Below are positions 9,652-19,129 of a stretch of 64,000 nt of DNA, one piece after another. This stretch comes from Citromicrobium bathyomarinum (GTDB lineage Bacteria > Pseudomonadota > Alphaproteobacteria > Sphingomonadales > Sphingomonadaceae), in the NCBI RefSeq assembly GCF_021021475.1, contig NZ_JAINWL010000001.1:248001-312000 (forward strand). Reading direction: 5' to 3'. Under the pieces are notes generated by a model that had not been told where the DNA came from, did no database searches, and was given only the letters and a program-made list of their open reading frames with translations. Both the position numbers and the translations under genes were made by a program. Positions within the stretch are counted from its first letter, which is position 1, and every line of letters begins with the position of its first letter.

Positions 9652-11331
9652 ATGGCTGACCACAAAACTCCGCAGGCCGCGCGCCTGCTCGTCGATTGCC
9701 TTGCTGCGCAGGGTTGCGATCGCATCTTCACCGTCCCGGGCGAGAGTTTTCTCCCGGTGCTCGACGCGCTGGTCGACGTACCGCAGATCAATGTGACGAC
9801 CTGCCGGCAGGAAGGCGGCGCGGCGTTCATGGCCTGTGCCGACGGCGCGATGAATGCTGCGGGATCGGGGCGGCCCGGCGTTGCCTTCGTCACCCGCGGG
9901 CCGGGCGCGACCAATGCCAGCATCGGGGTGCATGTCGCCATGCAGGACAGCCAGCCGATGATCCTGTTCATCGGCGACGTCGGGCGCGACATGCGCGATC
10001 GCGAGGGCTTTCAGGAGATCGACTTCCCGGCATTTTTCGCGCCGATCTCCAAGTGGAGCGCGCGGATCGACCGGGCAGACCGGATTCCCGAATATATCGC
10101 GCGTGCCTATGCCACCGCGATCTCCGGGCGGCCCGGCCCGGTGGTGCTCGCCCTGCCCGAAGACATGCTTTACGACGCGACCGAAGCGCTTCCCCGGGCG
10201 GCGGTGACGCGGCCCGCGCAGGCACCCTGCCCCGATGCGATGCAGGCGATGATGGCGCTGATCGGCGATGCCGCGGCGCCGCTCGCGATCATCGGCGGAG
10301 CGGGCTGGAACACCAAATCCCGCGAGTATTTCCAGCTGTTTGCCGAGCGTCTGGGCCTGCCCGTGGCGACAGCGTTCCGGCGGCAGGACGCGATTTCGCC
10401 GTCCTCTCCGGTCTACGCGGGGAATTTGGGCTATGGCCCGAACCCCAAGCTGGTCGAGCGGGTCAATGCGGCGGATCTGCTGCTGGTGGTGGGCGCTCGG
10501 CTGGGCGAGGCAACCACCGACGGCTACCGGATCCCGCCGCTGGAGGACAAGGAGCGCACGCTGATCCACGTCCATCCCGACCCCGCGGAAATCGGCAGCG
10601 TCTACCCAGCCGACCTCTCCATCTGCGCCAGCATGGACGAATTCGCAGAGAGCGCGGCGCTATGGGCGGGCGAGGATCCGCTGCCATTCGACGCGGGTGC
10701 ACAAGCGCACCAGGAATGGGCCGAGTGGGCCACAGCGACACCGAGCGACACCTACCCCCTCGACCTCGCGGCCTGCGTGCAGTTCATGCGCGATACGCTG
10801 CCCGCCGATACGATCATCTGCAACGGTGCGGGCAATTTCGCCGGCTGGTGGCACCGCTACTGGCGTTACGAGGGCTATCCCAGCCAGCTCGCGCCGACCT
10901 GCGGCGCGATGGGGTATGGCGTGCCCGCAGCGGTCGCGGCGGCGCAGCGTTTTCCGGAGCGGACCGTGGTCGCCGTGGCGGGCGATGGCGATTTCCTGAT
11001 GAACGGACAGGAACTGGCGAGCGCGGCGCAGGCGGGCTGCGATCTTCTGGCGATCGTGGTCGATAACAGCGGCTACGGCACGATCCGGATGCATCAGGAG
11101 CGCGAGTTTCCCGAGAGGGTTTCTGCGACCCGGCTGGTCAATCCGGACTTCGCTGCCTTCGCCGCGAGTTTCGGCGCGTGGAGCGCGAGTGCGACCACCA
11201 CGGATGAGTTCAAGGACGCGCTGGTCGAAGCCAAGGGGCGCAGTGGTGTGCGGCTGATCCACGCGAAGATCGACATCGAGCAACTCGCCGCGAGCGGCGC
11301 GACCGTCAGCGGGCTGCGCGCCAAGGCCTGA
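9652..11331 (+). CDS. Thiamine diphosphate-dependent enzyme, acetolactate synthase-like
   Basis: A 559-aa three-domain ThDP enzyme. The N-terminal pyrimidine-binding domain keeps the catalytic glutamate (TCRQEGGAAFMA) and the GPGATNA loop; the C-terminal domain has the ThDP motif running from GDGDFLMNGQEL to VDNSGYGTI. The overall fold is that of acetolactate synthase, glyoxylate carboligase or oxalyl-CoA decarboxylase. No ilvH/ilvN regulatory subunit is nearby, so it is probably not the biosynthetic acetohydroxyacid synthase; the substrate is unknown. The ATG at 9652 is preferred to an upstream in-frame codon at 9616, which adds only basic residues. A terminator follows. Confidence 0.82.
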   Translation: MADHKTPQAARLLVDCLAAQGCDRIFTVPGESFLPVLDALVDVPQINVTTCRQEGGAAFMACADGAMNAAGSGRPGVAFVTRGPGATNASIGVHVAMQDSQPMILFIGDVGRDMRDREGFQEIDFPAFFAPISKWSARIDRADRIPEYIARAYATAISGRPGPVVLALPEDMLYDATEALPRAAVTRPAQAPCPDAMQAMMALIGDAAAPLAIIGGAGWNTKSREYFQLFAERLGLPVATAFRRQDAISPSSPVYAGNLGYGPNPKLVERVNAADLLLVVGARLGEATTDGYRIPPLEDKERTLIHVHPDPAEIGSVYPADLSICASMDEFAESAALWAGEDPLPFDAGAQAHQEWAEWATATPSDTYPLDLAACVQFMRDTLPADTIICNGAGNFAGWWHRYWRYEGYPSQLAPTCGAMGYGVPAAVAAAQRFPERTVVAVAGDGDFLMNGQELASAAQAGCDLLAIVVDNSGYGTIRMHQEREFPERVSATRLVNPDFAAFAASFGAWSASATTTDEFKDALVEAKGRSGVRLIHAKIDIEQLAASGATVSGLRAKA

Positions 11332-11352
11332 GCGGACCGAATGAGCACAAAC

Positions 11353-11387
11353 GAAAAGGACGGCACCGCGATGGTACCGCCCTTTTC
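11353..11387. terminator. Bidirectional Rho-independent terminator
   Basis: Imperfect hairpin with arms GAAAAGG..CGG..ACC and GGT..CCG..CCTTTTC around a GCGAT loop, flanked by A- and T-rich ends. It lies between the convergent ThDP gene and csbD, so it can end both. Confidence 0.7.
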
Positions 11388-11408
11388 TTCGTTTTCAGCA
11401 CGTGACGA

Positions 11409-11582
11409 TCAGATGTCGTCGCCGAGCGCGCCCTGGACTTCACCCTTGGCCTGCTGGGCCTTGCCCTTCACTTCCTGACCGCGGCCTTCGGCGCGCGTTT
11501 CGGGATCGTTGGACTGCTTCTTGGCCTTGCCAATCGCTTCGTTGACGTTCCCTTCGACCTTGCTCTTCAGTTCACCCATCAT
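11409..11582 (-). CDS. CsbD-family stress protein
   Basis: A 57-aa, highly hydrophilic protein: Lys, Glu and Gln rich, with no cysteine and the family pattern of a short helical repeat (KVEGNVNEAIGKAKKQ ... EVKGKAQQAKGEVQGALGD). CsbD proteins are induced by general stress in many bacteria, and their molecular role is not established. The start is one of two adjacent ATGs at 11582 and 11579, with GGAGAAAG directly upstream on the minus strand. The gene is monocistronic, ending in the shared terminator at 11353-11387. Confidence 0.85.
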   Translation of the reverse strand: MMGELKSKVEGNVNEAIGKAKKQSNDPETRAEGRGQEVKGKAQQAKGEVQGALGDDI

Positions 11583-11768
11583 CTTTCTCCATTTCGTGCG
11601 TCGGCATCATCGCCGATGTAATAAAGAAACAGAGAAACAGGGGCTTACGTTCCCTTTAATAGTGCTGAATGCGCCCAAGCGAGTGCCACTTGCGACCAGA
11701 GCTTCGTAACGCTCCACCTATCATAATTTCGGAACCAATGGCGGCTGTCGGAATGAGCGGAAAGCGCC

Positions 11769-12176
11769 TCAGACTCCTGCCATGGAGAGGATCAGCGACC
11801 ATTCGTCTGGCATCACCTCGGCCACCGACAGGCGCGAGAGCTTGACCAGCTGCATATCCGCCAGCTGGGGCTCCGCTTTGACCTGTTTCAGGGTCACGAC
11901 GTTGGGCAGCTTGGTCTTCGGCTTCACGCGCACCGCAGCCCACTTGCCCGTCTCGTCGGTCGGGTCGGTCATGTGGGCCTCGACGATCTCCACGATGCCG
12001 ACGATCTCGCGCCCGATATTGGAATGGTAGAAGAACGCCTGGTCGCCCACCTCCATCGCAGCAAGGTTGTTCTTGGCCTGATGGCTGCGGACACCGTCCC
12101 ACACGCCGGTGCCTTCCTTTTCCAGATCGTCCCACCCGTAAACGTCGGGTTCCGATTTCATCAGCCAGTAGCGCAA
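11769..12176 (-). CDS. EVE domain protein (THYN1-like)
   Basis: A 135-aa single-domain protein of the EVE family, PUA-like folds that in eukaryotic THYN1 bind modified bases. The N-terminal signature is MRYWLMKSEPDVYGWDDL, followed by the conserved stretch WDGVRSHQAKNNL and GDQAFFYHSNIGREIVGIVEI. Bacterial stand-alone members are common and their ligand is not settled; modified DNA or RNA bases are proposed. There is no modification or restriction gene beside it here, so a housekeeping RNA role is more likely than defence. Confidence 0.88.
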   Translation of the reverse strand: MRYWLMKSEPDVYGWDDLEKEGTGVWDGVRSHQAKNNLAAMEVGDQAFFYHSNIGREIVGIVEIVEAHMTDPTDETGKWAAVRVKPKTKLPNVVTLKQVKAEPQLADMQLVKLSRLSVAEVMPDEWSLILSMAGV

Positions 12177-12351
12177 TGTCTGCTCCCTTGAATCTGTGGC
12201 GTCCTCTGGGAGAACGCATGATCGTGCCTAGGGTCCATGGCACGCCTGCGACAATCGGTGCGACTTTCGCACGGCGCATTTACCCGATTTTCAAGACCTG
12301 CTGCCAAAAGTGAGTCGAACCGGACGGGAAACCCCATTCTCAGGATGAAGA

Positions 12352-14046
12352 TTGCCACGCCTCATGGGTGACAAGGTCAACGATCTGCCCCGCCTCGACA
12401 AGGCGCAGCGCGACGTGGTGATGCTGGGCATCGCCACGGCAGCCATTATCCTGTTCGTCGGCATCGGCGGCACGGTGATGCCGCAGGTTGCCCGGCACTG
12501 GCTCGACAGCAGCGCCGCACCGCCCGACACTGCACTGGTCAATGCCCTGCTCCTCAATATCGCGCTGATCATCTTCGGCTGGCGTCGCTATGTCGACCTG
12601 CGCAAGGAGATCGAGCAGCGCCGGGAAGCGGAAAAGGAAGCGCTCCACCTTTCGCAGATCGATCCACTGACCGGCTGCCTCAACCGACGCTGTGCGACCG
12701 AGAGGCTGATGGAAGCGCTCGCCGCGATGGCGGACACCCACCGGGCCGTGGCCTTCGTGATGATCGACCTCGACGGGTTCAAGGAGATCAACGACCAGAA
12801 CGGCCACCAGGCCGGCGACGAAGTGCTGCTGGAAGTGTCGCGCAGGCTCAAGGCGATCGCCCCGTCGGAAGGGCACTGTGCCCGCCTGGGAGGCGACGAA
12901 TTCGCCTTCATCATGCCGCTCGAGAACGAAGACCCGCACAGTCTCGAACTTTGGGCGTGCGAGATGACAGGCAATGTCGCGCGCCCGATCCAAACCGAAA
13001 TGGGCGCGCTGGAGGTGACCATTTCGGCCGGCATCGCGGTGCACCGGCCGGACCAGAGGATCGACAATCTGGAAGGCGCGGCGCGCAAGCTCATGCATCG
13101 GGCCGACCTGGCGATGTACCACGCCAAGAAGGAAGGCCGGAACCGGTTCTGCTGGTTCGATCTGTCGATGGAGGCGGAGGCACGCCTGCGCCGCGAGATG
13201 GAGGTGGCGATTCGCGCCGGGCTGGAACGCGGCGAGTTCACCCCTCATTACGAACAGCAAATCGATCTGGAGACCGGCCGACTGGTCGGTTTCGAAATGC
13301 TCGCCCGCTGGAACTCGGCGGAACTCGGCGAAGTCAGCCCGGATATTTTCATTCCGATCGCGGAAAATTGCGGCCTGATCGGCCCGCTGTCCGAAATGCT
13401 GATCCGCCGCGCGCTGATCGACGCCCGGAGCTGGAGCCCCAGCCTGACCCTGTCGATCAATATTTCTCCGGTCCAGCTGCGCGATCCGTGGCTGCCGCAG
13501 AAATTGCTGAAGCTGCTGCTGGGCAGCGACTTCCCGGCCAACCGGCTGGACGTGGAAATTTCCGAAGCCTGCCTGCAGGAAAACCTCGCCGCGGTGCAGA
13601 CGATGATCGTCAGCCTCAAGAATCTGGGCGTGCGCGTCAGCCTCGACGATTTCGGCACCGGCTTCGCCACCCTCACCCAGCTGCGCACCCTGCCTTTCGA
13701 CAGGGTGAAGATCGACCGGAGTTTCGTCGGCGAGCTGCGCCGTGTCGCCCAGGCCTCGCCCGACCTCATCAGTGACCGTGCGCAGCAGGACCATATCGTC
13801 AACGCGCTGGTCTCGCTTGGTCAGGGCCTGCAGATTCCGATTACCGCAGAGGGGATCGAGGATGCCTCGATCCTCGAAACCCTGCGCGGCATGGGCGAGA
13901 TGAAGGGCCAGGGCTATCTCTACGGCAAGCCGGAGGATGCTGCAGCCGTGGTCAAGCGCCTGAGCGAGCTCGACATGCTGTCCGAGAGTGCGAAAACCGC
14001 AGCCGCGCAACCCGCGCCCGACCCCGGCCATCGCAAAAGCGCCTGA
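12352..14046 (+). CDS. Membrane-bound GGDEF-EAL protein
   Basis: A 564-aa cyclic di-GMP turnover protein. Two N-terminal membrane segments (about residues 23-45 and 62-78) are followed by a short coiled coil, a GGDEF domain with an intact GGDEF box (ARLGGDEFAFI), and a C-terminal EAL domain. In the EAL domain the signature reads EMLAR; the metal and catalytic motifs EISE, DDFGTG, KIDRSF, AEGIE and QGYLYG are present, so phosphodiesterase activity is likely. The TTG at 12352 has AGGA six bases upstream; the ATG at 12364 is the alternative and lacks a ribosome site. Confidence 0.9.
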   Translation: MPRLMGDKVNDLPRLDKAQRDVVMLGIATAAIILFVGIGGTVMPQVARHWLDSSAAPPDTALVNALLLNIALIIFGWRRYVDLRKEIEQRREAEKEALHLSQIDPLTGCLNRRCATERLMEALAAMADTHRAVAFVMIDLDGFKEINDQNGHQAGDEVLLEVSRRLKAIAPSEGHCARLGGDEFAFIMPLENEDPHSLELWACEMTGNVARPIQTEMGALEVTISAGIAVHRPDQRIDNLEGAARKLMHRADLAMYHAKKEGRNRFCWFDLSMEAEARLRREMEVAIRAGLERGEFTPHYEQQIDLETGRLVGFEMLARWNSAELGEVSPDIFIPIAENCGLIGPLSEMLIRRALIDARSWSPSLTLSINISPVQLRDPWLPQKLLKLLLGSDFPANRLDVEISEACLQENLAAVQTMIVSLKNLGVRVSLDDFGTGFATLTQLRTLPFDRVKIDRSFVGELRRVAQASPDLISDRAQQDHIVNALVSLGQGLQIPITAEGIEDASILETLRGMGEMKGQGYLYGKPEDAAAVVKRLSELDMLSESAKTAAAQPAPDPGHRKSA

Positions 14047-14125
14047 CGCTGACGCGGCTTCAGCCGGTGCACGATGCGCGCCCGGCCTTTACGCGGACCC
14101 CACCCCGCCATAAGTGCGCAGAACT

Positions 14126-14935
14126 ATGCGCCTTCCCTTCATCAAGATGCACGGCCTGGGCAATGATTTCGTGATCCTCGACGGGCGCGAGATCGACCTG
14201 CCCTCACTCGACACCGCGCAAATCCGCGCGCTGGCGGACCGGCATCGCGGGATCGGCTTCGACCAGCTGATCGTGCTCGGCCCGTCGGACGAGGCGGACC
14301 TCGCGATGCGGATCCACAATGCCGACGGCGGCGAGGTGGAGGCATGCGGCAACGCGACCCGCGCGGTCGCGGTCCTGCATGGCCAGCCCGCCAGCATCGC
14401 CACCGCCGGCGGCACGCTGCGCGTGCGCCCAGGCGAGAACATGGCCGAAGCCGCGATGGGCCGCGCGCGGTTCGACTGGCAGGACATCCCGCTCGCCTAC
14501 GCGATGGACACGCGTGAGATGCCGCTGGGCTGGGACAGGCTCGAACGGCCGAGCGCGGTGAATGTCGGCAACCCGCACATCGTGTTCTTCGTCGACGACG
14601 CGCGCGCCGTGCCGCTGGAGACGCTCGGGCCTGAGATCGAGACCGACCCGCTGTTTCCCGAACGGATCAACGTCAATGTCGCGCAGATCCTGTCGCGCAA
14701 GGCGATCCGGCTGCGTGTGTGGGAACGCGGTGCCGGGCTCACGCTCGCGTGCGGCACCGGGGCCTGCGCCACCGCGACCGTCGCCTATCGCCAGGGGCTG
14801 ATCGATGCCGAGGTCGAGGTGACGCTGCCCGGCGGAACGCTGACCATCCGCCACGACGAGGAAGGCGGCATCCACATGGCCGGCCCTGCCAGCGAAGCGT
14901 TTCGCGGCACCTTCGAGCTGGACGATTATTCTTGA
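14126..14935 (+). CDS. dapF: Diaminopimelate epimerase
   Basis: Interconverts LL- and meso-diaminopimelate for lysine and peptidoglycan synthesis. The 269-aa product carries the two active-site cysteines in ACGNATR (C74) and LACGTGACA (C209), plus the N-terminal motif KMHGLGNDFV. A GTG at 14114 is in frame, but the ATG at 14126 gives the usual start MRLPFIKMHG. The stop TGA shares bases with the TTG start of mtaB, so the two are translationally coupled, and ftsY follows in the same operon. Confidence 0.96.
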   Translation: MRLPFIKMHGLGNDFVILDGREIDLPSLDTAQIRALADRHRGIGFDQLIVLGPSDEADLAMRIHNADGGEVEACGNATRAVAVLHGQPASIATAGGTLRVRPGENMAEAAMGRARFDWQDIPLAYAMDTREMPLGWDRLERPSAVNVGNPHIVFFVDDARAVPLETLGPEIETDPLFPERINVNVAQILSRKAIRLRVWERGAGLTLACGTGACATATVAYRQGLIDAEVEVTLPGGTLTIRHDEEGGIHMAGPASEAFRGTFELDDYS

Positions 14936-16107
14936 GCGAAACCCGTGTCATATCTCTCGGCTGCCGCCTCAATCATGCCGAGAGCGAGCGGATCGCCGCG
15001 CTGGTAGAGGCGCAGCCCGATCTGGTGGTGGTCAATTCCTGCTCGGTCACGCGCGAGGCGGTGCGCCATACGCGGCAGGCGATCCGGCGTGCGCGCAAGG
15101 CGCATCCGGCAGCGCGCCTGCTGGTGACCGGCTGCGCCGCGGAGACCGAGCGCGAGGCGCTGGGTGCGATGGAAGAGGTCGACGGGTTCGTCGCCAATGA
15201 AGCCAAGCTCGACGCGCGCAGCTGGAACGTTCCCGAGCCCCGCGTGGCGCTTCGCCAGCAGGGCACCCGCGCCTTCATCGGCGTGCAGAACGGCTGCGAC
15301 CATGCCTGCACCTTCTGCAGCATACCGGCGGGGCGCGGCACCAGCCGGTCCGACGATATCGCCACCGTGCTGCGCGCGGTCGAGGCGCGGCTGATCGAGG
15401 GCACGCAGGAAGTGGTGCTGACCGGGGTCGATCTGACCTCCTGGGGCCACGATCTGCCGGGCGAGCCGCGACTCGGCGCGCTGGTCTCTGCAATTCTGGC
15501 TGAATTCCCGCAATTGCAGCGCCTGCGCCTGTCCTCGGTCGACGGGATCGAGATCGACGATGCGCTGTTCGATCTGATCGCAGACGAGCCGCGGGTGATG
15601 CCGCACCTGCACCTCTCGCTCCAGCATGGCAGCGACCTGATCCTCAAGCGGATGAAGCGTCGGCACCTGCGCGGCGACGCGGTGGATCTGGTCGCGCGGC
15701 TGAAGGCGCGGCGGCCCGAGATCGCGATCGGCGCGGATCTGATCGCCGGCTTCCCGACCGAGACCGACGCGCATCATGCGGACAATCTCTCGATCATTGC
15801 CGAATGCGGGATCGTTCACGGACATATCTTTCCCTACTCGCCCCGCGCGGGCACGCCTGCCGCGCGGATGCCGCAGGTCGATGTCGCCACGATCAAGGCG
15901 CGCGCTGCCGAATTGCGTACCGCCGTGCGCCGCAGCCGCGATGGCTGGCTCGCCAGCCTGATCGGCCAGCGCCACACAGTGCTCGCCGAGAAGGACGGCA
16001 GCGGTTACACCCCGCACTTCGCGCGCGTCGCCTTGCCCGAAGGCACCGCGCCGGGCACCATCGCCTCCATTACCCCCACCCGGATCATCGAAGGGATGCT
16101 CGCATGA
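14932..16107 (+). CDS. mtaB: tRNA t6A37 methylthiotransferase MtaB
   Basis: A radical-SAM enzyme that adds a methylthio group to t6A37 of tRNA. The 391-aa product has the N-terminal UPF0004 domain with its three cluster cysteines (C11, C37, C68) and the radical-SAM motif C122-x3-C126-x2-C129 (CDHACTFCSIPAGRG). The length, and C11 lying in SLGCRLNHAESE, point to MtaB rather than MiaB or RimO. The start is the TTG at 14932, overlapping the dapF stop as TTGA. Its own stop overlaps the ftsY start as ATGA. Confidence 0.92.
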   Translation: MSETRVISLGCRLNHAESERIAALVEAQPDLVVVNSCSVTREAVRHTRQAIRRARKAHPAARLLVTGCAAETEREALGAMEEVDGFVANEAKLDARSWNVPEPRVALRQQGTRAFIGVQNGCDHACTFCSIPAGRGTSRSDDIATVLRAVEARLIEGTQEVVLTGVDLTSWGHDLPGEPRLGALVSAILAEFPQLQRLRLSSVDGIEIDDALFDLIADEPRVMPHLHLSLQHGSDLILKRMKRRHLRGDAVDLVARLKARRPEIAIGADLIAGFPTETDAHHADNLSIIAECGIVHGHIFPYSPRAGTPAARMPQVDVATIKARAAELRTAVRRSRDGWLASLIGQRHTVLAEKDGSGYTPHFARVALPEGTAPGTIASITPTRIIEGMLA

Positions 16108-17045
16108 GCGAACAGAGCTCCTCCAGCTGGAGCGACCGCCTGCTCGGCGGCTTTCGCAAGACTTCCGACCGCCTGAGCGAGAATATCGCGCCCGTCAGCC
16201 AGACGCGGGGCAACACGCGGCTCGACGACGCCACGCTCGACGAGATCGAGGATGCGCTGATCATGTCCGACCTCGGCCCCGAAGCCGCGGGCCGCGTGCG
16301 CGAGGCGCTGCGCGAACAGCGCTTCGGTGCGGAGATTACCGAACGCCAGCTGCGCGAGGCGGTGGCGGAGGAAATCGCCGCGATCCTGCGCCCGGTCGCA
16401 AAGCCGCTCGAAGTCACTGCCTTCCCGCGCCCGCAGGTGATCCTGGTGATCGGCGTCAACGGCAGCGGCAAGACCACCACCATCGCCAAGCTCGCGCACC
16501 TGTTCATGGAAGACGACTACGAGGTCATGCTGGCGGCGGGCGACACCTTCCGCGCCGCCGCGATCGGCCAGCTGCAGACCTGGGCGGACCGCGTCGGCGT
16601 GCCGCTGGTGCGCGGGCCCGAGGGCGGCGATCCCGCCTCCATCGTGTTCGACGCGGTCAAGCGCGGGACCGATGAGGGCACCGACGCGCTGATCGTCGAC
16701 ACCGCCGGCCGCTTGCAGAACAAGCGCGAGCTGATGGATGAACTCGCCAAGATCCGCAAAGTTCTGGGCCGCCTGAACCCCGAAGCTCCGCACGATGTCG
16801 TGCTGGTGCTCGATGCGACCAACGGCCAAAATGCGCTCAGCCAGATCGACGTGTTTCAGGAGGTCGCAGGCGTCACCGGCCTGATCATGACCAAGCTGGA
16901 CGGCACCGCACGCGGCGGCATCCTTGTGGCAGCAGCGCAGAAATACGGCCTGCCGATCCACGCCATCGGCGTGGGCGAACAGCTCGACGACCTGCGCCCG
17001 TTCGACCCCGATCTGGTCGCGCGCGTGATTGCAGGGGTGGCCTGA
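16104..17045 (+). CDS. ftsY: Signal recognition particle receptor FtsY
   Basis: The GTPase receptor that docks SRP-bound ribosomes at the inner membrane. The 313-aa product has a short N-terminal region without the acidic A domain of E. coli, then the NG domain: G1 GVNGSGKTTTIAKL (from residue 117), DTAGR (G3) and TKLDG (G4). ATG and the mtaB stop share bases (ATGA). Its RNA partner is encoded in this window at 51309-51415. Confidence 0.96.
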   Translation: MSEQSSSSWSDRLLGGFRKTSDRLSENIAPVSQTRGNTRLDDATLDEIEDALIMSDLGPEAAGRVREALREQRFGAEITERQLREAVAEEIAAILRPVAKPLEVTAFPRPQVILVIGVNGSGKTTTIAKLAHLFMEDDYEVMLAAGDTFRAAAIGQLQTWADRVGVPLVRGPEGGDPASIVFDAVKRGTDEGTDALIVDTAGRLQNKRELMDELAKIRKVLGRLNPEAPHDVVLVLDATNGQNALSQIDVFQEVAGVTGLIMTKLDGTARGGILVAAAQKYGLPIHAIGVGEQLDDLRPFDPDLVARVIAGVA

Positions 17046-17135
17046 CAGGTCGTCATTGCGATTCGCTTTTGCGACCGACCTGAAGCATGGAATGCCGCGC
17101 GGCTGCGCCGCTCGCAACGACACGGGAAGACATTG

Positions 17136-17792
17136 ATGACCGACACCCAAACGCCGCCCAAGAAGACCAGATCAGGCTGGCTCAACGTCGCGATCGACTA
17201 CGGCCCGTTGATCGTCTTCCTGCTCTCGTTCTACCTCTTCCGGCCCGATGGCGATGATTCCGTCGGCACGCTCATCGCCATCATCAAGTCGACCGGCGCC
17301 TTCATCGTTGCCGCAATCGCCGCACTGATCGCAAGCAAGCTGCTGACCGGGCAGATTTCCAAGATGCTGATGCTGTCGACCGTGCTGATCGTCGGCTTCG
17401 GCGGGATGACGATCCTGCTGCGCGATCCGTTTTATGTGCAGGTGAAGCCGACCGTGCTCTACGCCTTCTTCGGTGTCGTGCTGCTGATCGGCTGGCTGCG
17501 CGGCAAGGCGTTCCTCCAATGGCTGCTAGAGGCCGCGTTCGAAGGGCTGAGCCAGGAAGGCTGGCTCAAACTGTCGCGCAACTGGGGCTTCTTCTTCCTG
17601 TTCCTGGCGGTGCTGAACGAAGTGCTGCGCATGAACCTGAGCTTCGAGGACTGGCTGTGGTCCAAGCTGTGGGTCTTCATGGGGCTCAGCTTCGCGTTCA
17701 CCTTCAGCCAGATCCCGATGCTGCTGAGGAACGGCCTCGACCCCGAGCGCAAGGAAGGTCTGGTCGAGGAAGAACCGCCGACGGGCGCCTAG
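17136..17792 (+). CDS. yciB: Inner membrane protein YciB (intracellular septation protein A family)
   Basis: A 218-aa protein with about five or six membrane segments, matching the YciB/IspZ family (AIDYGPLIVFLLSFYL at the start, LSRNWGFFFLFLAVLNEVLR in the second half). In E. coli, YciB affects cell length and interacts with divisome and elongasome proteins; its mechanism is unclear. The ATG at 17136 follows GGGAAGA. It lies 90 bases after ftsY in the same direction and is probably the last gene of the dapF-mtaB-ftsY operon. Confidence 0.93.
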   Translation: MTDTQTPPKKTRSGWLNVAIDYGPLIVFLLSFYLFRPDGDDSVGTLIAIIKSTGAFIVAAIAALIASKLLTGQISKMLMLSTVLIVGFGGMTILLRDPFYVQVKPTVLYAFFGVVLLIGWLRGKAFLQWLLEAAFEGLSQEGWLKLSRNWGFFFLFLAVLNEVLRMNLSFEDWLWSKLWVFMGLSFAFTFSQIPMLLRNGLDPERKEGLVEEEPPTGA

Positions 17793-17803
17793 AAGACGGG
17801 CGC

Positions 17804-19039
17804 TTAGAGCTGCGCGTCATCCGCAGGCACGGGGCCGGCCACATCCTGCTCTGCCCGCAGGCCCAGTCGATTGGCCAGCCAGTTGATCGTCGGCCCCTGG
17901 ATGACGCTCGACAGCAGGACCACGAAGAACACGATGTTGAAGATCGTGAACGCGCTCGGCACCCCCGCAACGATGGGAAACGTGGCGAGCACGATGGGCA
18001 CCGCGCCGCGCAGCCCCGCCCATGACACGAACAGCTTGGCACGCCAGCCGAACTGGCGGAACGGCGCGAGGCACACGAACACGCTCACCGGGCGGGCGAT
18101 GAACATCAGGATGAAGGTGATGGCGAGGCCGGGCACGATCACGCCGGTCAGGTTGGACGGCGTAATCAGCAGGCCGAGCGTGAGGAACATGACCACCTGC
18201 GCCAGCCACGCCAGCCCGTCCTGAAAGGTCGAGACGATCGTACTCGCGCGGTAGGTCCGGTTGCCTGCGGTCAGACCTGCGACATAGGCGGCGAGGAAGC
18301 CGTTTCCGCCAAGGACGGCTGCAAGCCCGTAGGCGATCAGCGCGGCGGCGATGGAAATCACAAAAGCCAGCCCACCGTGGCGGTATTGCGAGCGCTTGAG
18401 GATCTCGGGCAGCAGATATCCCGCGCCGAAGCCGACCGCCGCGCCCAGCACCATCTGGAGCAGGAATTGCGGGACCAGCGTGATCGGCGAGAAGTCCGGC
18501 ACGGTGATGAACATCAGTGCCGCTCCGACGAGGAAGATCGCCATCGGATCGTTGGAGCCCGATTCCACCTCGATCAGCGCTGGGACGTCGCCATGCAGGT
18601 CGAGCCCGGTCGACCGCAGGATGGCGAACACCGCGGCCGCATCGGTCGATGCGATGATCGCCCCCAGCAGGAAGCCCTGATACGGGCTGAACCCCAGCAG
18701 CAGGTTCGCCGCGAGCGCCATGATCCCCGCACTGATCAGAACGCCGCCAGTGGCCAGCACCAGCGCGGGCGTGGCAACACGGCGCACATCGCGCCAGTCG
18801 GTGTCGATGCCGCCGGAGAACAGGATGAAGATGAGGCACGCGATGCCCACGCCCTGGGTCAGCAGGTAATCGTCGAACGCGATCCCGCCGGGTCCATCCA
18901 CCCCGGCCAGCATGCCGAGGCACAGGAACCCGATCAGCGCGGGCAATCCGAAACGACTCGAAAGCGAGCCCGCGAACACCGTGGCGAGAAGGAGGATGCC
19001 CAGGACGAGGAGCGCGACTTCCGGGCTAAGGCTCAGCAT
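17804..19039 (-). CDS. CPA1-type monovalent cation:proton antiporter, short form
   Basis: A 411-aa polytopic protein of the NhaP2/CvrA branch, which exchanges K+ or Na+ for protons. The conserved ion-site region is seen as ASTDAAAVFAIL and ESGSNDPMAIFLV. E. coli NhaP2 is about 578 aa with C-terminal TrkA_C and CorC/HlyC-like domains; here the protein stops after the last membrane segment, so it lacks that cytosolic regulatory part. The ATG at 19039 is preferred over a TTG at 19066. It lies beside the K+ importer gene kup, which suggests a K+ balance locus. Confidence 0.85.
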   Translation of the reverse strand: MLSLSPEVALLVLGILLLATVFAGSLSSRFGLPALIGFLCLGMLAGVDGPGGIAFDDYLLTQGVGIACLIFILFSGGIDTDWRDVRRVATPALVLATGGVLISAGIMALAANLLLGFSPYQGFLLGAIIASTDAAAVFAILRSTGLDLHGDVPALIEVESGSNDPMAIFLVGAALMFITVPDFSPITLVPQFLLQMVLGAAVGFGAGYLLPEILKRSQYRHGGLAFVISIAAALIAYGLAAVLGGNGFLAAYVAGLTAGNRTYRASTIVSTFQDGLAWLAQVVMFLTLGLLITPSNLTGVIVPGLAITFILMFIARPVSVFVCLAPFRQFGWRAKLFVSWAGLRGAVPIVLATFPIVAGVPSAFTIFNIVFFVVLLSSVIQGPTINWLANRLGLRAEQDVAGPVPADDAQL

Positions 19040-19129
19040 AGGCCCGTGAAAGACGATCACCGGCAAGGTGACAAGGGGAAACCGTCGATGCCGTACACCC
19101 GCTACGTGCGGATGGCGTCTTGCAGAACT

